Shown: positions 12,931 through 62,078 of the stretch, one piece after another
Layout of the letters: every line of letters begins with the position of its first letter
How positions within the stretch are numbered: the first letter of the stretch is position 1
Source: Chrysopilus asiliformis
Lineage: Eukaryota; Arthropoda; Insecta; Diptera; Rhagionidae
Reading direction: 5' to 3'
Length of the DNA stretch: 64,000 bases
Assembly: GCA_964034945.1 (NCBI GenBank)
Contig: OZ035962.1
Coordinates: 86,220,650 to 86,284,649 of the forward strand
Program-made: the position numbers and the translations under genes
Notes under the pieces: generated by a model
Databases searched by the model: none
What the model was told of the DNA's origin: nothing
Seen by the model: the letters and a program-made list of their open reading frames with translations, nothing else

Positions 12931-51007
<38,077 letters not shown>

Positions 51008-51424
51008 TTCTAAGCTCTAGATTCGAATTCGCGAGGTTTTTAACTGATATTTTGTACATGGTAATAATTAAGAAAATCTCTTTGATGTCGCGCCAGAATG
51101 GGGGCTTGTGGTACATCAAGCAAGTGTGGTAACGTAGCGTTTTTTTACTTCGAAAATTCAAGCGAATTTAGTCCGTGTGCCATAAACAGAAGGTTTACAA
51201 GTGGTAAGAGAGTGTTATATCTAGGGGTTTGTACAGTAGCGTAATAAGGGGGAGATCGAAGGGGCTGGGCGGGACGTTTATGGATTGCAAATTGTAATCG
51301 ATGGCATAAAATTGCACAAAAAATAATGTGGACAATTTCTTGATATACTAATAGTAAGTATTTTGGCATATCGAATGCGTTGCGTTACTGCGGCAACCTT
51401 CTTAAAAAGAATGATAAACAAATT

Positions 51425-51497
51425 TAGACTTTTATCCTTCTACAAAAGAAATTTGCGTATGCTAATAAGCGTCTTTTGTAGAAGGAAAAAAAGTCTA
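51425..51497 (+). ncRNA. stem-loop in so 3' UTR, pre-miRNA-sized
   Basis: Two arms of about 24 nt (51425-51448 and 51473-51497) pair almost completely around a loop of about 24 nt. The pairing core is CCTTCTACAAAAG with CTTTTGTAGAAGG. The size fits a pre-miRNA or other structured UTR element, but it could equally be a small palindromic transposon remnant. I do not recognise the arm sequence as a known miRNA. Confidence 0.3.
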
Positions 51498-51571
51498 ATC
51501 TTGCTTGTAGCTCTTTAAAAATAAGTTGAACAGGAACGCAACGCAACGCAATCGATACGTCAACCCCCTAA

Positions 51572-51711
51572 AGCCCAATTCAGACTAACGATTACGATTG
51601 AGCTTCCTCGGTAAATCAGATCAAAGCTTTCATATCTCTATCGTTGAAAGCATTCATCTCGTTGGTCAGGAAGCCTCAATCGTAATCGCAATCGATAGTC
51701 TGAATTGGGCT
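51572..51711. mobile_element. MITE with CCCAATTCAGACTAACG ends, copy 2, TAA duplication, in so 3' UTR
   Basis: TAA at 51569-51571 and 51712-51714. Same family as 42776-42954, but shorter. It would be transcribed as part of the so mRNA if the 3' UTR extends to the later polyadenylation signals. Confidence 0.85.
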
Positions 51712-52977
51712 TAACAGAGCCGCTACCAACCGCTACCAGGTTTTGTAAAATCTAATTTTGCATTAAAAGCCAAAATAAAAATTTCCTTTCGTGTTGCTAA
51801 AAATTGCCGCAATGCGTCGCGTTAAAGCACTCAATGTACCGGAGGCCGCAATAGCTTTCTATAAAAGAAATTTCAGTTTTACTGCTGTAAAAAATAAAAC
51901 TCGAATTATATATAAATAATATAAATCTTGATTGTCGTCAAACTTTAATGAATTCTACGTCAAACGTATCAAATTTTTATGTAATTTAGGAACAAAAAAA
52001 AAACACTACAAAAACATACGAAACTCCAGTGATTTTTCGGACAAATATTTATTTAAAATATGTATTTTAAAAGCACTTCTTTTTAAGCTTAACTTACACA
52101 CAAATTGTATAATAGACATATACTTGACTTCTTTCAAATCTATACAAAACTCTTTTTTTATAATATATTATTATTTAATTGAAAGCGCTATTTTTTAACT
52201 GATTTGTAAATAAACTAGTACTAAGTATTAAAGCAAAAATTAGCGGATAGAATGATCAAAACAAAGCAAATTAGTGAAATTAGTAAATAAGAAAATAATA
52301 TTTAAAGAAAAATGTTTTAAGAAAAGCAAAAACACAGTAAAGTACACCAAAAAAAATGGAATAAGTAAAATGTAGCAATAGAATCGTTAGCATAATTAAA
52401 TAATTATGTCGTAATTGAGTAAAACTATGTTATATGAATATTAATGCTAACTTATTTAACAATTTTAAAACAAAATAAATAAAACATGATGGAAATATGA
52501 AATCTCTGATCTGATATCACAAAAGAAAATCTGCACTAAAGTTTATCAATTAAAGAAACACTAAACGACCAGAAATAAATAAGTAATAAAATATATTCTG
52601 AACAGCATGCATAAACATAGTTTACTGTCCGTTTTTGCGCTGTGCGTTTTACTGAAAATCAAATAAAAATAAATAAATAAATAAATGCTGGTAATATTTA
52701 TATCCAATTATGATCTGAAATCCTTTTTATAATTTAAACAGCTCTTCACACAATGTAATATTTTAATTTTTTTTAATGCAACGTATTTACAAAAAAACAT
52801 CAACAATAAATTGGAAACTGACTAATAAAACAAAATATGCGAAAAAAGAAAAGATTTTATTGTAAATTATAAAATTAAAATAAATTTTAAATGAAAAACT
52901 ATAGAAGGAACAAAACGAGTTTAATTTAACAAAAAAAAATTAAAGGGATAAAAATAAAAAAATAGTTTTTAACATTT

Positions 52978-53210
52978 CGTCGGCTAAAAGTGAAATTGTG
53001 CTAAGTCCATTTGGTATAATTTTCCAGAAGAGCAATGAAAACCTTGTTAAATCGTTTTAATTCTCTTTCAATAACACTGAGTTTTCTTTAAATGAGACCC
53101 TGTTTTCTTTAAATAAAAATTAAAATGATTTAACAAGGTTTTTTATTGCTCTTCTGTCAAATTTGGTATAATGAATTTAGCACAATTTCACTTTTAGCCG
53201 ACGGTTTATC
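52978..53210. mobile_element. palindromic MITE with CGTCGGCTAAAAGTG ends
   Basis: Nearly complete palindrome (TTGTGCTAAG, GAAAACCTTGTTAAATCG and mirrors). Related to the right half of 1936-2541. Confidence 0.75.
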
Positions 53211-53470
53211 ATTTTAAATTTCAAATACAGTAGAAAAAGTTTAAATGCACAGCGATTTTTGTCGCAATTTGCTTACATTTATCCATGTTATGCCTTTAAG
53301 GGTATAAAATTTAATGTAACTTTGACATTTGTGAATTTGAAAACGGAAGTATTTATGAATTTAATCAAATTATCCTTGTTGCATTTAAGTGTACTCTACT
53401 GTACTGTCAAATTTCAGTAATGGATTTACTTATATTTTTCTTAAATGTGACATCGAAGTAATAATCATCA

Positions 53471-53928
53471 TACTACTAATATATAAAAATGAGTTGGTGT
53501 CTGTCTGTCTGTCTGTCTGTTCCTCTTTCACGCAAAAACGGCTGAACCGATTGACTTGAAATTTGGCATTAGTGTCTGTGGTAGTTCTGGTTCCAACAAA
53601 GGCATATGGAAAAGTAGCGCGAGGGGTGGGGGGAGCAAGGGGAGGGGGTAAAGTGATTTCGAAACTTAGGGGTCCATTGTGGATAACGATCGTAATCGTA
53701 ACGATCAGAAATTGCGTGTTGTTGTTAGTGTTTTATACCAACAACAACAGGGGAATCTCGATCGTTGCGATTACGATCGTTATCCACAATGGACCCCTAA
53801 GTTTTCCCTCTATGTTACTCTTTCGCGGGGAAACTACTGAACCGATTGGCCTGAAGTTTAGCTCCAACATAGACCATAAAAAAAAATTTTAAAAAACTTA
53901 ACCCGGCAACGACGGGTATGCAAGATAG
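53471..53928 (+). mobile_element. TCTG-microsatellite repeat with terminal hairpin, copy 2
   Basis: Same family as 26071-26580, with the same start and the same ACCCGGCAACGACGGGT end. Interrupted by a palindromic MITE at 53669-53797. Confidence 0.65.
53669..53797. mobile_element. 129-bp palindromic MITE, TA-flanked, nested
   Basis: Arms GGGGTCCATTGTGGATAACG and mirror agree at about 37 of 38 positions, between TA dinucleotides (53667-53668, 53798-53799). Comparison with the intact family copy at 26071 shows it is an insertion. Confidence 0.85.
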
Positions 53929-53999
53929 TATTTTATATAAAGGAAAATGGTAAGTCATTTTGAGACCTCATTTATGATGTACTATACAAATATTGCTTC

Positions 54000-54885
54000 A
54001 ATTCATAAAAATGTTTAAAAAAAAACTTTAATTTAAAAAAATGTATTAAAAATAAAACAAAAAAAAATTTTCCGTGCTTTGTATTAGAAATAAAAGCGAG
54101 ATAAATATTTATTTTATTTTCCTTTTTATGCTTTTATCTCGCTTTTATTTCTGAAATACAGCACGCAAAAAAATATTTTTTTCCTTTTCAGTACATTTTT
54201 TGAATTTTTTTTTATCATTTTTATTCATTTCGATTTGATCAGTATGACTAATACGTCTATCTTTTAACCACGTTTGTTTATACTTTTTAGTGTTCGAGGG
54301 TATATACTTGTCTTTGAGATATCCTTACAGACTTCTTAACGTCAGAATCGTATTCAGCGACCCCAAAACCCTTTAAATAAGATTTTTTTTCCGGGAAATT
54401 AGAGGAAAAGGATAATCCCGTTTTCCTAACAGAACCTTCCGTTATCCTTACCAACTTCTTAGCATCAGAATCGGATTCAGCGACTCCAAAAACCCTCGAA
54501 TAAGATTTTTTTTCCGGAAAATTTGAGGAAAAGGATATTCGCGTTATCCTAACAGGACCTTGCCTCATCCTTACACGGACGAAATTGATGTCATCGAAAT
54601 TATGAATGTGAGTAAAATTTCAGGTCTATCAGATGAGTGGAAGTGGTTTAAAGGCCTGTGTCCACATGGAAGTTTATTTGCAGAAGTCGCTTCTAGCAGA
54701 GACTTCTGGAAGTTTTCCCGTGGAAACACTAACTGCAAGTGAACTTCCAGAAGTTGTGACACCAGAAATCTCTTCTAGAAGCGACTTCTGCAAATAAACT
54801 TCCATGTCGAATGGAAGGCCTTTAGGTTAGGTTGCAAGATTTGACCCTGACATACAGGCAAATACGAATGCAAGCTAAATAAAAG
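54000..54885. mobile_element. unclassified composite element, copy 3 (reverse), with nested MITE
   Basis: Hairpin with GCGAGATAAA core (about 54030-54215), about two units of the 122-bp repeat in reverse orientation (54330-54580), and the AAGCTAAATAAAAGCTCTT end. The nested palindromic MITE lies at 54651-54821. Confidence 0.65.
54651..54821. mobile_element. palindromic MITE with AAGGCC ends
   Basis: Arms share GGAAGTTTATTTGCAGAAG and GCGACTTCTGCAAATAAAC over about 45 bp. The target duplication is probably TTA, with a 1-bp ambiguity. Confidence 0.7.
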
Positions 54886-56958
54886 CTCTTAATAAATATT
54901 AAGAACGCCAGTTTTTAGAAGCAGTTTAAATTTTTCTGGCAGTATTTGATATTTAAAATTACAAATGCTTAAAATTATTTTTTTGATTTTTAGCGTTTTA
55001 ATTATTTAAGTCGTTTATTTAAAAAAAAAATTCTACTTTTTTAATGGAAAATCAAACCAAATTGTCGTAAGAAACATACAATTAAATTGTTTAACCACAC
55101 CAAATCAATCGGTTGTTAAGAAAAACGAAAAATTCTAGTTAGTATTTGCGTAAAATTTCGATTCGTCGAGCTTAAAAGATAGTAGGGGAGGAGCTTAAGT
55201 ATAGCGTGAAAAATTGAAGCTCACTATAACAGTTTTCCGTGATCACTGGTGCTTCAGTCGATCATGAAACCCCATTGGGCTGTCCTTAAAAAAATCTTTC
55301 TCTATTAGAAAATTTCAAAATATTTGTACCTTCTTCAATCTCCGTAAAACGAAATGAATGTTAACTTTATTAAACAAACAGTAAATCCTTTTTTCTGCCT
55401 CGTTTCCCGTCCTTTCATAAAGTTTCCGTAACATTGCTAATATGAATAGACGACAGCAAAGATTATCAAAGGACAATAGAAGTCGGCAAAAATGTTTCCA
55501 TATTCCGTGATAAAGATCGCACATTAAAGGCGCACCTTTTAAGCCTATAATCTCATCCCAATAGCGAATGACATTTTTCAGATGTTCATTTTTCAGACGC
55601 TTACAGCGAAAGCCATTGATATGCCCAGGCGTTTTTTTTTTCAAGGAGCCACTGCAACATTTAAAATGGTTACAATTAGAGAAAAAGAGGATCAACTGCA
55701 GGATTAACCCCTATTCCATAGCGATGTGTTTCATTCATGTCCTGGCCTTTTTAGGGATGTCCTTATCCAATTCGAAATCTCAAGGAAACTGTATGACACC
55801 AATTGAGGCATGTTACAATACTGCAACAAAGGATATATAAGTGGTCCATTTCAATAATTTAACAATCGATATGGAATGTGGATGGATTTTTTTTCATTAT
55901 TTTACAAAATACAGGTGCAAAAAATTTGCTGCATTTAAAACGTAAAATTGGAAAACGTTTCTAAATCCCGAAAAACTATGAACCATTCGAAAGTAGGTAC
56001 TATTGCAATTAAGACTAAAATTCCTCAACTGCTGACTAAATAAATACCGCAATTCATTACATTAACAAATTTCCTGATGAAAAACCCTTTCAAAATCACA
56101 ATTAAATTAATTTACCTTAAATATAAATACCCCAAAGATGCTACAAATAGCGACACGCGTCACATTCTGTAGATTTCCTGATTCTAGTTTGGTTACCATG
56201 GGATCTCCATGCCATCCACCACCCGTTATTATAAAACCACACACAAACAGCGCAAGGTTTGCGTTAGCTTGGATTATTGGATGATGAGATTGGCAAGGAC
56301 CAAGGAAACAGCAAACTGCCCTGAAATTTTCAGCCGAGTGTCTGTTACGGTAATTGATACATTGATATTATAACGCTCACAGGTGAGTTAAAATGATGAT
56401 GTTGTAGCGCATCCTTGCACTCGTGCTAATGTAGCTTACGGCATTAAGCAGGCTAACCCCAATATACAGAATCTTTCTCCACGTTTCAGCTACGTGGCCA
56501 TCACGTGTCCTGCAGCCACCTTGAACGCCCATCTATCAGGATGTATCAAAGCATTAAGTAATTACTCGTTACTTTCTACCTGTAATTGGGGTTTTGTTAT
56601 GAATTATCCTTTTTGTTTTCGGCCGTCTCACCCTTCTTCCTGTTGGCAAATATAGATTTTCAATTTTCATTCGATATCTTCAGTTAAATTTGCTTACCAT
56701 GAATTTTATGAATCAAAATTGAAATCTAAACGAAGCTAATCTCGAATCTGTGATGGCCATAAAATATAATTTAAAGATATTTTGAGGATTTTACAGTTTA
56801 ATTACTCCGTAATTAATTGGAACTAACAAGAGATATACCATAAAAATAAACAAAAAGGATTTCTTTTTTTTTAAACATACTCTTTTTTTTTTGTTTTATC
56901 GTTTCGAAGCAAAATCTAATTCGATCATTTGGAAAAATGTTTTTTTAAATACTGAAAT

Positions 56959-57814
56959 TAGTGATTGCAAACCCGGTTTTCGGTTAACCGAAAAAACCGA
57001 AAACCGCCTGTTTTTTCAGAACCGAAAATCCGGTTTTCAAACTGCCGGAGTTTCGGTTTTCTCACTTATCAAAATTCAAATATCGATATGTCATATTTCA
57101 TATACATATCATATTATAGTCAGAAGACTCAAACACAAGCAACAAGAATTTCTAGCAGGGTATTTTTTTCCAACAATTTTTAGCTTGCAGGGTATTTTTT
57201 TGACGTCCGCTGAGCACTCAGTGTTTGTTAGCAATCAGCTGTTATTATTCAAATTTTGTTGTTGAAAATTTAAATGAAATTGCTGAAAATTTAAACCGGA
57301 GCTATTTTTCGTAAGTAAATATAATATAAAAAAGAATTTAAGACTTGATTTCATTTTTTTAATTGTTTTAGTTTTGTTTTGCCCATATACAACAACAACA
57401 TGGAACAAAATTTCGAAAAACATAAAAAAAATGATGATAAAACTTCTGTGTGGTTTTATTTTTTGCATAAAAAAGATTTTGCAAAATGTAAACAATGTTC
57501 GAAGATTTTTAAAGTTGCTGGAGGAACTACAAGTGTTCTCCACGCACATTTAAGGGGTTCGCATGAAATTAATGTATTAAAGAGGAATGTTGATTTGGAT
57601 TCAATAACCGATGTGGATGTAGTGCAAAACCAATCTGAGAAAATTTGTAAATCTGATGCAAAAATAAAAAATTTTTTTGTTAAGACATGTTTTTTTACTG
57701 TTTTTTTACTTATGAAATTCTAGGAAAACCGGTTTTAAAACCGGTTTTCGGTTTTTAACGCTAAAAAAACCGTAAAACCGGTTTTACTATATTTTCGGTT
57801 TTTTGCAATCACTA
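56959..57814 (+). mobile_element. hAT transposon, deleted, with BED-finger frame
   Basis: Ends TAGTGATTGCAAA and TTTGCAATCACTA with the exact 8-bp duplication ACTGAAAT (56951-56958, 57815-57822). Both ends carry dense subterminal AACCGGTTTT / GGTTTTCGG repeats, typical binding sites for a hAT transposase. Confidence 0.92.
57379..57723 (+). pseudogene. hAT transposase N-terminal fragment with BED zinc finger
   Basis: Contains SVWFYFLHKKDFAKCKQCSK and TSVLHAHLRGSH, a BED finger with aromatic lead, Cys-x2-Cys and His-x4-His. The first ATG inside the element that fits may be the one at 57400. The catalytic RNase H-like domain is missing: the frame ends at 57723, right at the subterminal repeats. 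It is an internally deleted transposon and not a cellular gene. Confidence 0.75.
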
Positions 57815-57984
57815 ACTGAAATGCGTTTCAAATTTTTTTGAAAAATAATGCAAATATGTTTAACAACAATAGCACGATTCTATCTACCTAATCGTGCCAT
57901 AAGTTCTGCCCCTCGTATAATGGCTTGGATCGAATTTTTTTGATTTCTTTATTGAATTATGTTATTTCGATTTCTTTATTGAAT

Positions 57985-58340
57985 TATATTGCGCTTCGGC
58001 GGCACACCTCCACTCAATGGTTAAAATTTTGGATAACATCTCTGCATAATTGCTCCTCGATTCCACGAATATGCCTTATTATGTTATCCTTCAGTTTAGT
58101 CTTGAGACCTTAGTCTTGAGATAACCCCAAAGGAAGAAATCCAAAGGCGTCAAAACGCACGATCTTGGTGGTCAATTGACTTCGCTGTTGCAAGAGATGA
58201 TGCAACCTGGCAACTTCTTATTCAATAAAACCATTGTTGCATTGGCTGTGTGACATGTGACGCCGTCCTGTTGAAACCACAAATCATCGGCTTCCATAGC
58301 ATCCAATTCAGGCCATAAAAAGTTGGTTATCATTAAAAAT
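57985..58340 (-). pseudogene. decayed IS630/Tc1-mariner transposase fragment
   Basis: On the - strand the translation reads WPELDAMEADDLWFQQDGV and CHTANATMVLL, then CVLTPLDFFLWGY, the conserved catalytic DG and LTPLDFFLWG segments of insect mariner-type transposases, and then DNIIRHIRGIEEQLC and QNFNH. At least two in-frame stops and a deletion break it. Neither the N-terminal helix-turn-helix nor terminal repeats were found nearby. Confidence 0.8.
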
Positions 58341-59549
58341 CGTTAGGTGCGAAACCCAGAGCTTGCTGTTCGAAACCCCCATCGCTCCGATCTGAGCCAT
58401 ATACGCATAGTACTTATGGTTAGAATTTAATACTTGCTTCCTCAGCCTGTCATGGTGGGTTTGGGGTTTTTATTCAGAAAACAAAAGTTTGATACTGAAG
58501 ATTCGAAGGTTAGAAAAAAAATCGTGATTTTTTTCTCTAAGATGTGAACCCGAAATTTTTTTTTCTAAGAATTGTGCTTTTGATAGAAGACAGAAATTTT
58601 GTTAAGATCATTTTTTGTTTTCTGACCTGTAGCAGAGTGAAATGATTATTGAACTATTTGATAAAATTTAGTTCTGCGGCAAATCTATTGAAAAATGTCC
58701 GCAGAAAAGAAGAATGGCGACAAGGACATTATCAAATTACCGTTGCTGGTGATTTGCAGTTAAAATTTGTAGTGTAAATATTCGTCAAATTTTATAGCTG
58801 GACAACCATATTTTTTCATAGCGGGATAACCACAATCATATTTTTCTAATTCTATTTTATCTATGGCCTTTTACTTGAGAAATTATAGAATAATACTTGC
58901 ACAATTTGGGAGTTCTCAATGTTTCTAAATTTCAAGTGCGGCTTTTTTGTTGCTGGCTGTAATTTTTCAAAACTTCGCCAAAAAAAAAGAAGTCTGAAAC
59001 TGAATTTGTTTTTTCTTTTTGTATCATGGGAGACTTACACTTTGGTATTAAATGTTTTCTCTAGTAAAATAGAACTAACCCACTAATTTTGCAGAATTGA
59101 AAAGTCCAGCAATTAAATAACACCGTATATAACGAAAAAATGAAATAATTTTTTTCATTTTTCGTTACGTTTTTCGTTATTGTAATAGAATTAAATTTCT
59201 ATTACGTTATAACGTAATTTTAAAGAAAAAGCTGGAAAATAATTTCGTTGCGTTACGATGACGTTTTAATACCTGATGATTTATGACAATTAATGGAATT
59301 TTCAAAAGTTTTTTGGGCTTGTATTTCAATTCAACTGCCATTTTTAGTCGTACTCTAAACTAAAGGCTCTCTAGTTTGCACCATTGATAATAGAAACTTC
59401 CATGTAAAAAAGACATAACGCTACGTGTTTTAAATGCAGTTTTTATCGTTAACATTGTGCTAATCCCGCAAAAAGCGTAATCTATAAAATATCGAATGAT
59501 ATTTACTTTAAAAAAATATATTTCTTACCTTAAATTTCTTTCAAAAAAA

Positions 59550-60331
59550 TCCATCGGGGAACACCAATAAAAAGTGTACCTGTACCAGCCCGAAGTGAAC
59601 TTCCCACACACGCTTGCCTATAGAACAGAGGAGAACGGACGACGGAAAATTTATCGCGAAAAATCGCCAGAAAAACGGAATAATTCCGTAAATAAACAGT
59701 AAACGGGATCAATCGTGAATAGTGTCAAACTAAGATGTGTGAAAACCGCGATCCAAGGGCGTGAAACTGACAATTTTCGTGAAGATTGGGATATTTGGAG
59801 GTTATTATTTTGTGAAAGTTGCTTACGAGAAACACCAACACAGCCTTGCTGGAAGTAAACACGAAATTCACACACACTCGAAATCGTCGAAAGATAATTC
59901 ACGCACACAGCGCTGACGTTTCGTTGGCTTTCCAAAGTGGTTTTCTTGCTGAAGAAGTGAACACGATTTGCAGTTGGGCAATAACAGACGGAGCCAAGGA
60001 ATATGTTGTAATTCCAGATAATAATTGCCTGTTGCTAAATACAAGCTATTTATGCTGGAAGTAAGTCGGGACAACGGAGCCATCGCCAGCAACGGCAGCG
60101 GAGCACCCTCCACAAGCATCAGCACAATCACTCACTGACGACCTTCAGCGGAGTCCCAGGCAGATTAGCAGCGCTAGCAGTGGGAGAAGCATCCGGTCGG
60201 TAAGCAGGGAATCCTTCGGGAGAGACGATATTTATTAGTCGTCAGCAAACGCAGCTGAGGGGTCCATAAACGAGCTACGACGGAATTTTATATTGACTGT
60301 CAAATAATAGTGGCCGGAAGTTCCGATCGAA
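59550..60331 (+). promoter_or_regulatory. Eaf: Eaf upstream/leader region
   Basis: Less AT-rich, transposon-free sequence immediately 5' of the Eaf start codon, with several CG dinucleotides. It probably contains the promoter and 5' UTR, but no TATA box or initiator stands out. TATCGCGA at 59652-59659 resembles the DRE site TATCGATA of insect housekeeping promoters. A leader intron is possible. Confidence 0.4.
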
Positions 60332-60431
60332 ATGGACGAACGACTGAATATTGGCCGGGAAGTGCGGGAGCTGAAGCTCGGCGCAACATTCGCACCGCAG
60401 AATTCACAGACAGCTTTTCATACGCTCAAAT
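60332..60431 (+). CDS. Eaf: Eaf coding exon 1
   Basis: Encodes MDERLNIGREVRELKLGATF and on to FHTLK, the start of the EAF domain. The donor GTAAGT is at 60432, phase 1; T plus AT of exon 2 makes the Tyr of YDFKP. Confidence 0.93.
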
Positions 60432-62078
60432 GTAAGTCGAATTGCAAGCAGCAGATTTCATCTTCCAGATCGTCCAGCCATTGTGAAATTCTTATGGTAT
60501 ATCCATGCTAATATCGACGTTTTTTTTCAATTTCAGATGATTTTAAGCCGGCTAGCGTGGATTTAAGCAAAGTGGCGAATCTTGACGTTAGCTCCAATAA
60601 CCAGGTTACAGTAACAGTGCCAAATCTTGGTGAGTATTGAAAACGTGGTGAAAAGCCATTTAGTTAATCGGGAAATAGGAGTGCAAGAATGTCAGAAGGG
60701 AGGTAAATGCGGGGTTCTTCAAAGCCTTAAGTATTGCGAGAGACATTTGCTGGTTTTTCGATGCTTAAAAACGTGGCCGAATTCAGACTTTCCAGTCTTT
60801 TGCTTAAAATCCCAACAGAATTCCACAAACTTTTAATTTTATCCTCTTATTAACAAAAATATCTGTCGTCTCCGTGTTTTCAGAAAGTTCCGGTGTGCCT
60901 CATACAGTTTTTAAGGGAAATCAAAGAACCTACGCAAAGGAATGTCTACTGATATTTGATAGGAAAACTGGCACTGTGACCCTAGAGAAGTTAAATCACA
61001 ACATTCAAGTGAAAAAGACAAGAAGCGAACCGCCGCCACCAGCCCAAAAACTTGCGGCTCCTCCGCCACAGAAACCCGAAAATAACACGCAGCGTACGTC
61101 GTCCAAAACCAGAGTATCGACGGGTGTCAGAAAGAATGCAATCAGTAAGTGGGGGAAAATGAAATTCGGTGCCATTATAAATAGAAAATGTTTATTAAAT
61201 CTTTTTTTTTTTTCTAAACTTTGCAGTAGGTTTTGTTCCTCGATCTTCGCCAATGCAGCAAGGTTCGCCATCCTATCCACATAAGAGTCCACAATCGGCT
61301 CCAGCGTAAGTGAAAATTTTAGTTTAGCAGTAGTTGATCTAGTAGTTGACGTCACACATTTAGAGGAGATGGTGGTTTGCAAAGTGTGTCGGCGGTATTA
61401 AATACCATATTTAGAAAACGTTACAAAGCAAAAGGGAGGGGAAGGAGATCCGAAAATGCGACCTTAGTTTTTGTCTGTTCGAACTCTCTACTTTCCCCCC
61501 ATTGCAACGATTTTTTAGCTATTTTTTGTACCAAATTTCACAGTGTCAACCCCCCTCCCCCTTTAAAATGTGTGACGTATGTCCATTGGACGAAAATTAA
61601 AATCGTGAAGATTTCTGATTGATTCTTTATAACAAAACCCGAAAACCTTACCAAAAATCTTCCTTAAATTTCCAGCTGGAATGCAAACAGTGGACAATCG
61701 ACGTTGCCTAGTATTCCAATGATTGGAATGGATGATGATATCGTTATGCCACAGCAGCAGCAACAGCAGCCCCCCCAGCAGTGTCCGCCACCCTCATCTC
61801 TCCACATAAACAATCAAATGGCAATGTCTGGCAATAGTTTGGATCAATTCCATCCGATGCATCAACAACAACAACAGCAACAGTTTAACGTGCAAAACAG
61901 CCACCACCACCACTATCATCAGCAGCAGCAGCAACAACAACAGCAATTTCACCAACAGCAGCAGCCGCAGCATCCGAATAGCAATTCTGGAATGGGAATT
62001 GGAAGTGGTTCTCTGATGGGTGCGTCAACGGCAGCGGCTGGTACCGCACCGATTGGAGGTGTTTCAACTTTGGAGCAG
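60332..62078 (+). CDS. Eaf: ELL-associated factor (EAF family), 5' part; five coding exons, continues beyond window
   Basis: EAF proteins bind ELL and stimulate RNA polymerase II elongation in the nucleus (family knowledge). Exons are 60332-60431, 60537-60629, 60884-61144, 61227-61305 and 61676-62078, all GT-AG with phases 1, 1, 1, 2 and 0, giving 312 residues in one frame. The EAF domain occupies about residues 5-115: RLNIG, REVRELKLGATF, YDFKPASVDLSKV, VTVTVPN, SSGVPHTVFKGNQRTYAKE and EKLNHNIQVKKTR. A Pro-rich linker follows, then the SPMQQ and SPQSAP segment, TLPSIPMI, and a Gln/His-rich activation-type region. An in-frame TAG at 60308 closes the frame, so the ATG at 60332 is the first in-frame start; Drosophila Eaf has a slightly longer N-terminus. 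The last exon seen ends on donor GTAAGA at 62079, and the C-terminal exons lie past 64000. Confidence 0.94.
60537..60629 (+). CDS. Eaf: Eaf coding exon 2
   Basis: Encodes YDFKPASVDLSKVANLDV and NNQVTVTVPNL. It is bounded by TTTCAG at 60536 and GTGAGT at 60630, phase 1 at both ends. The match to the conserved EAF core is direct. Confidence 0.94.
60884..61144 (+). CDS. Eaf: Eaf coding exon 3
   Basis: Encodes ESSGVPHTVFKGNQRTYAKE and the rest of the EAF core through LNHNIQVKKTR, then a Pro-rich stretch and STGVRKNAI. The acceptor is TTTTCAG at 60883 and the donor GTAAGT at 61145, phase 1. Confidence 0.94.
61227..61305 (+). CDS. Eaf: Eaf coding exon 4
   Basis: A 79-bp exon encoding GFVPRSSPMQQGSPSYPHKS and PQSAP, a segment conserved in fly Eaf (PRxSPMQQxSPS and SPQSAPA). 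The acceptor is TTTGCAG at 61226 and the donor GTAAGT at 61306, phase 2. Confidence 0.92.
61676..62078 (+). CDS. Eaf: Eaf coding exon 5 (Gln/His-rich)
   Basis: Begins by completing Ala, then WNANSGQSTLPSIPMIGMDD, followed by long CAG/CAA and CAC runs that encode Gln/His, and Gly/Ser/Ala. It ends TLEQ at donor GTAAGA (62079), phase 0. The glutamine content resembles the C-terminal half of Drosophila Eaf. Confidence 0.9.

Larger units (their letters stand above)
51008..52680 (+). other. so: so 3' untranslated region (probable extent)
   Basis: Noncoding, very A/T-rich sequence after the stop. AATAAA signals occur at about 51893, 52474, 52577 and 52664. The cluster from 52474 to 52680 is the most likely polyadenylation region, but the exact end cannot be read from sequence alone. 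The segment contains a 73-nt hairpin (51425-51497), a MITE insertion (51572-51711) and a UGUAAAUA Pumilio-type site at 52205-52212. Confidence 0.55.
52681..59549. other. so-Eaf intergenic region, repeats only
   Basis: About 7 kb between the so 3' end and the Eaf promoter. It contains a palindromic MITE (about 52978-53210), the TCTG repeat (53471-53928), composite-element copy 3 (54000-54885), a hAT element (56959-57814) and a mariner transposase relic (57985-58340). I see nothing definite in 54890-56950 or 58350-59549. Confidence 0.75.

Noticed and set aside
55315..55695. 126-residue frame on the - strand between so and Eaf
   Set aside because: No recognisable family, Cys/Leu-rich, and no splice or promoter support. 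Could be an exon of an unknown gene; a protein search would decide.
61005..61382. 125-residue - strand frame over Eaf exons 3-4
   Set aside because: Antisense shadow of the Eaf coding exons.
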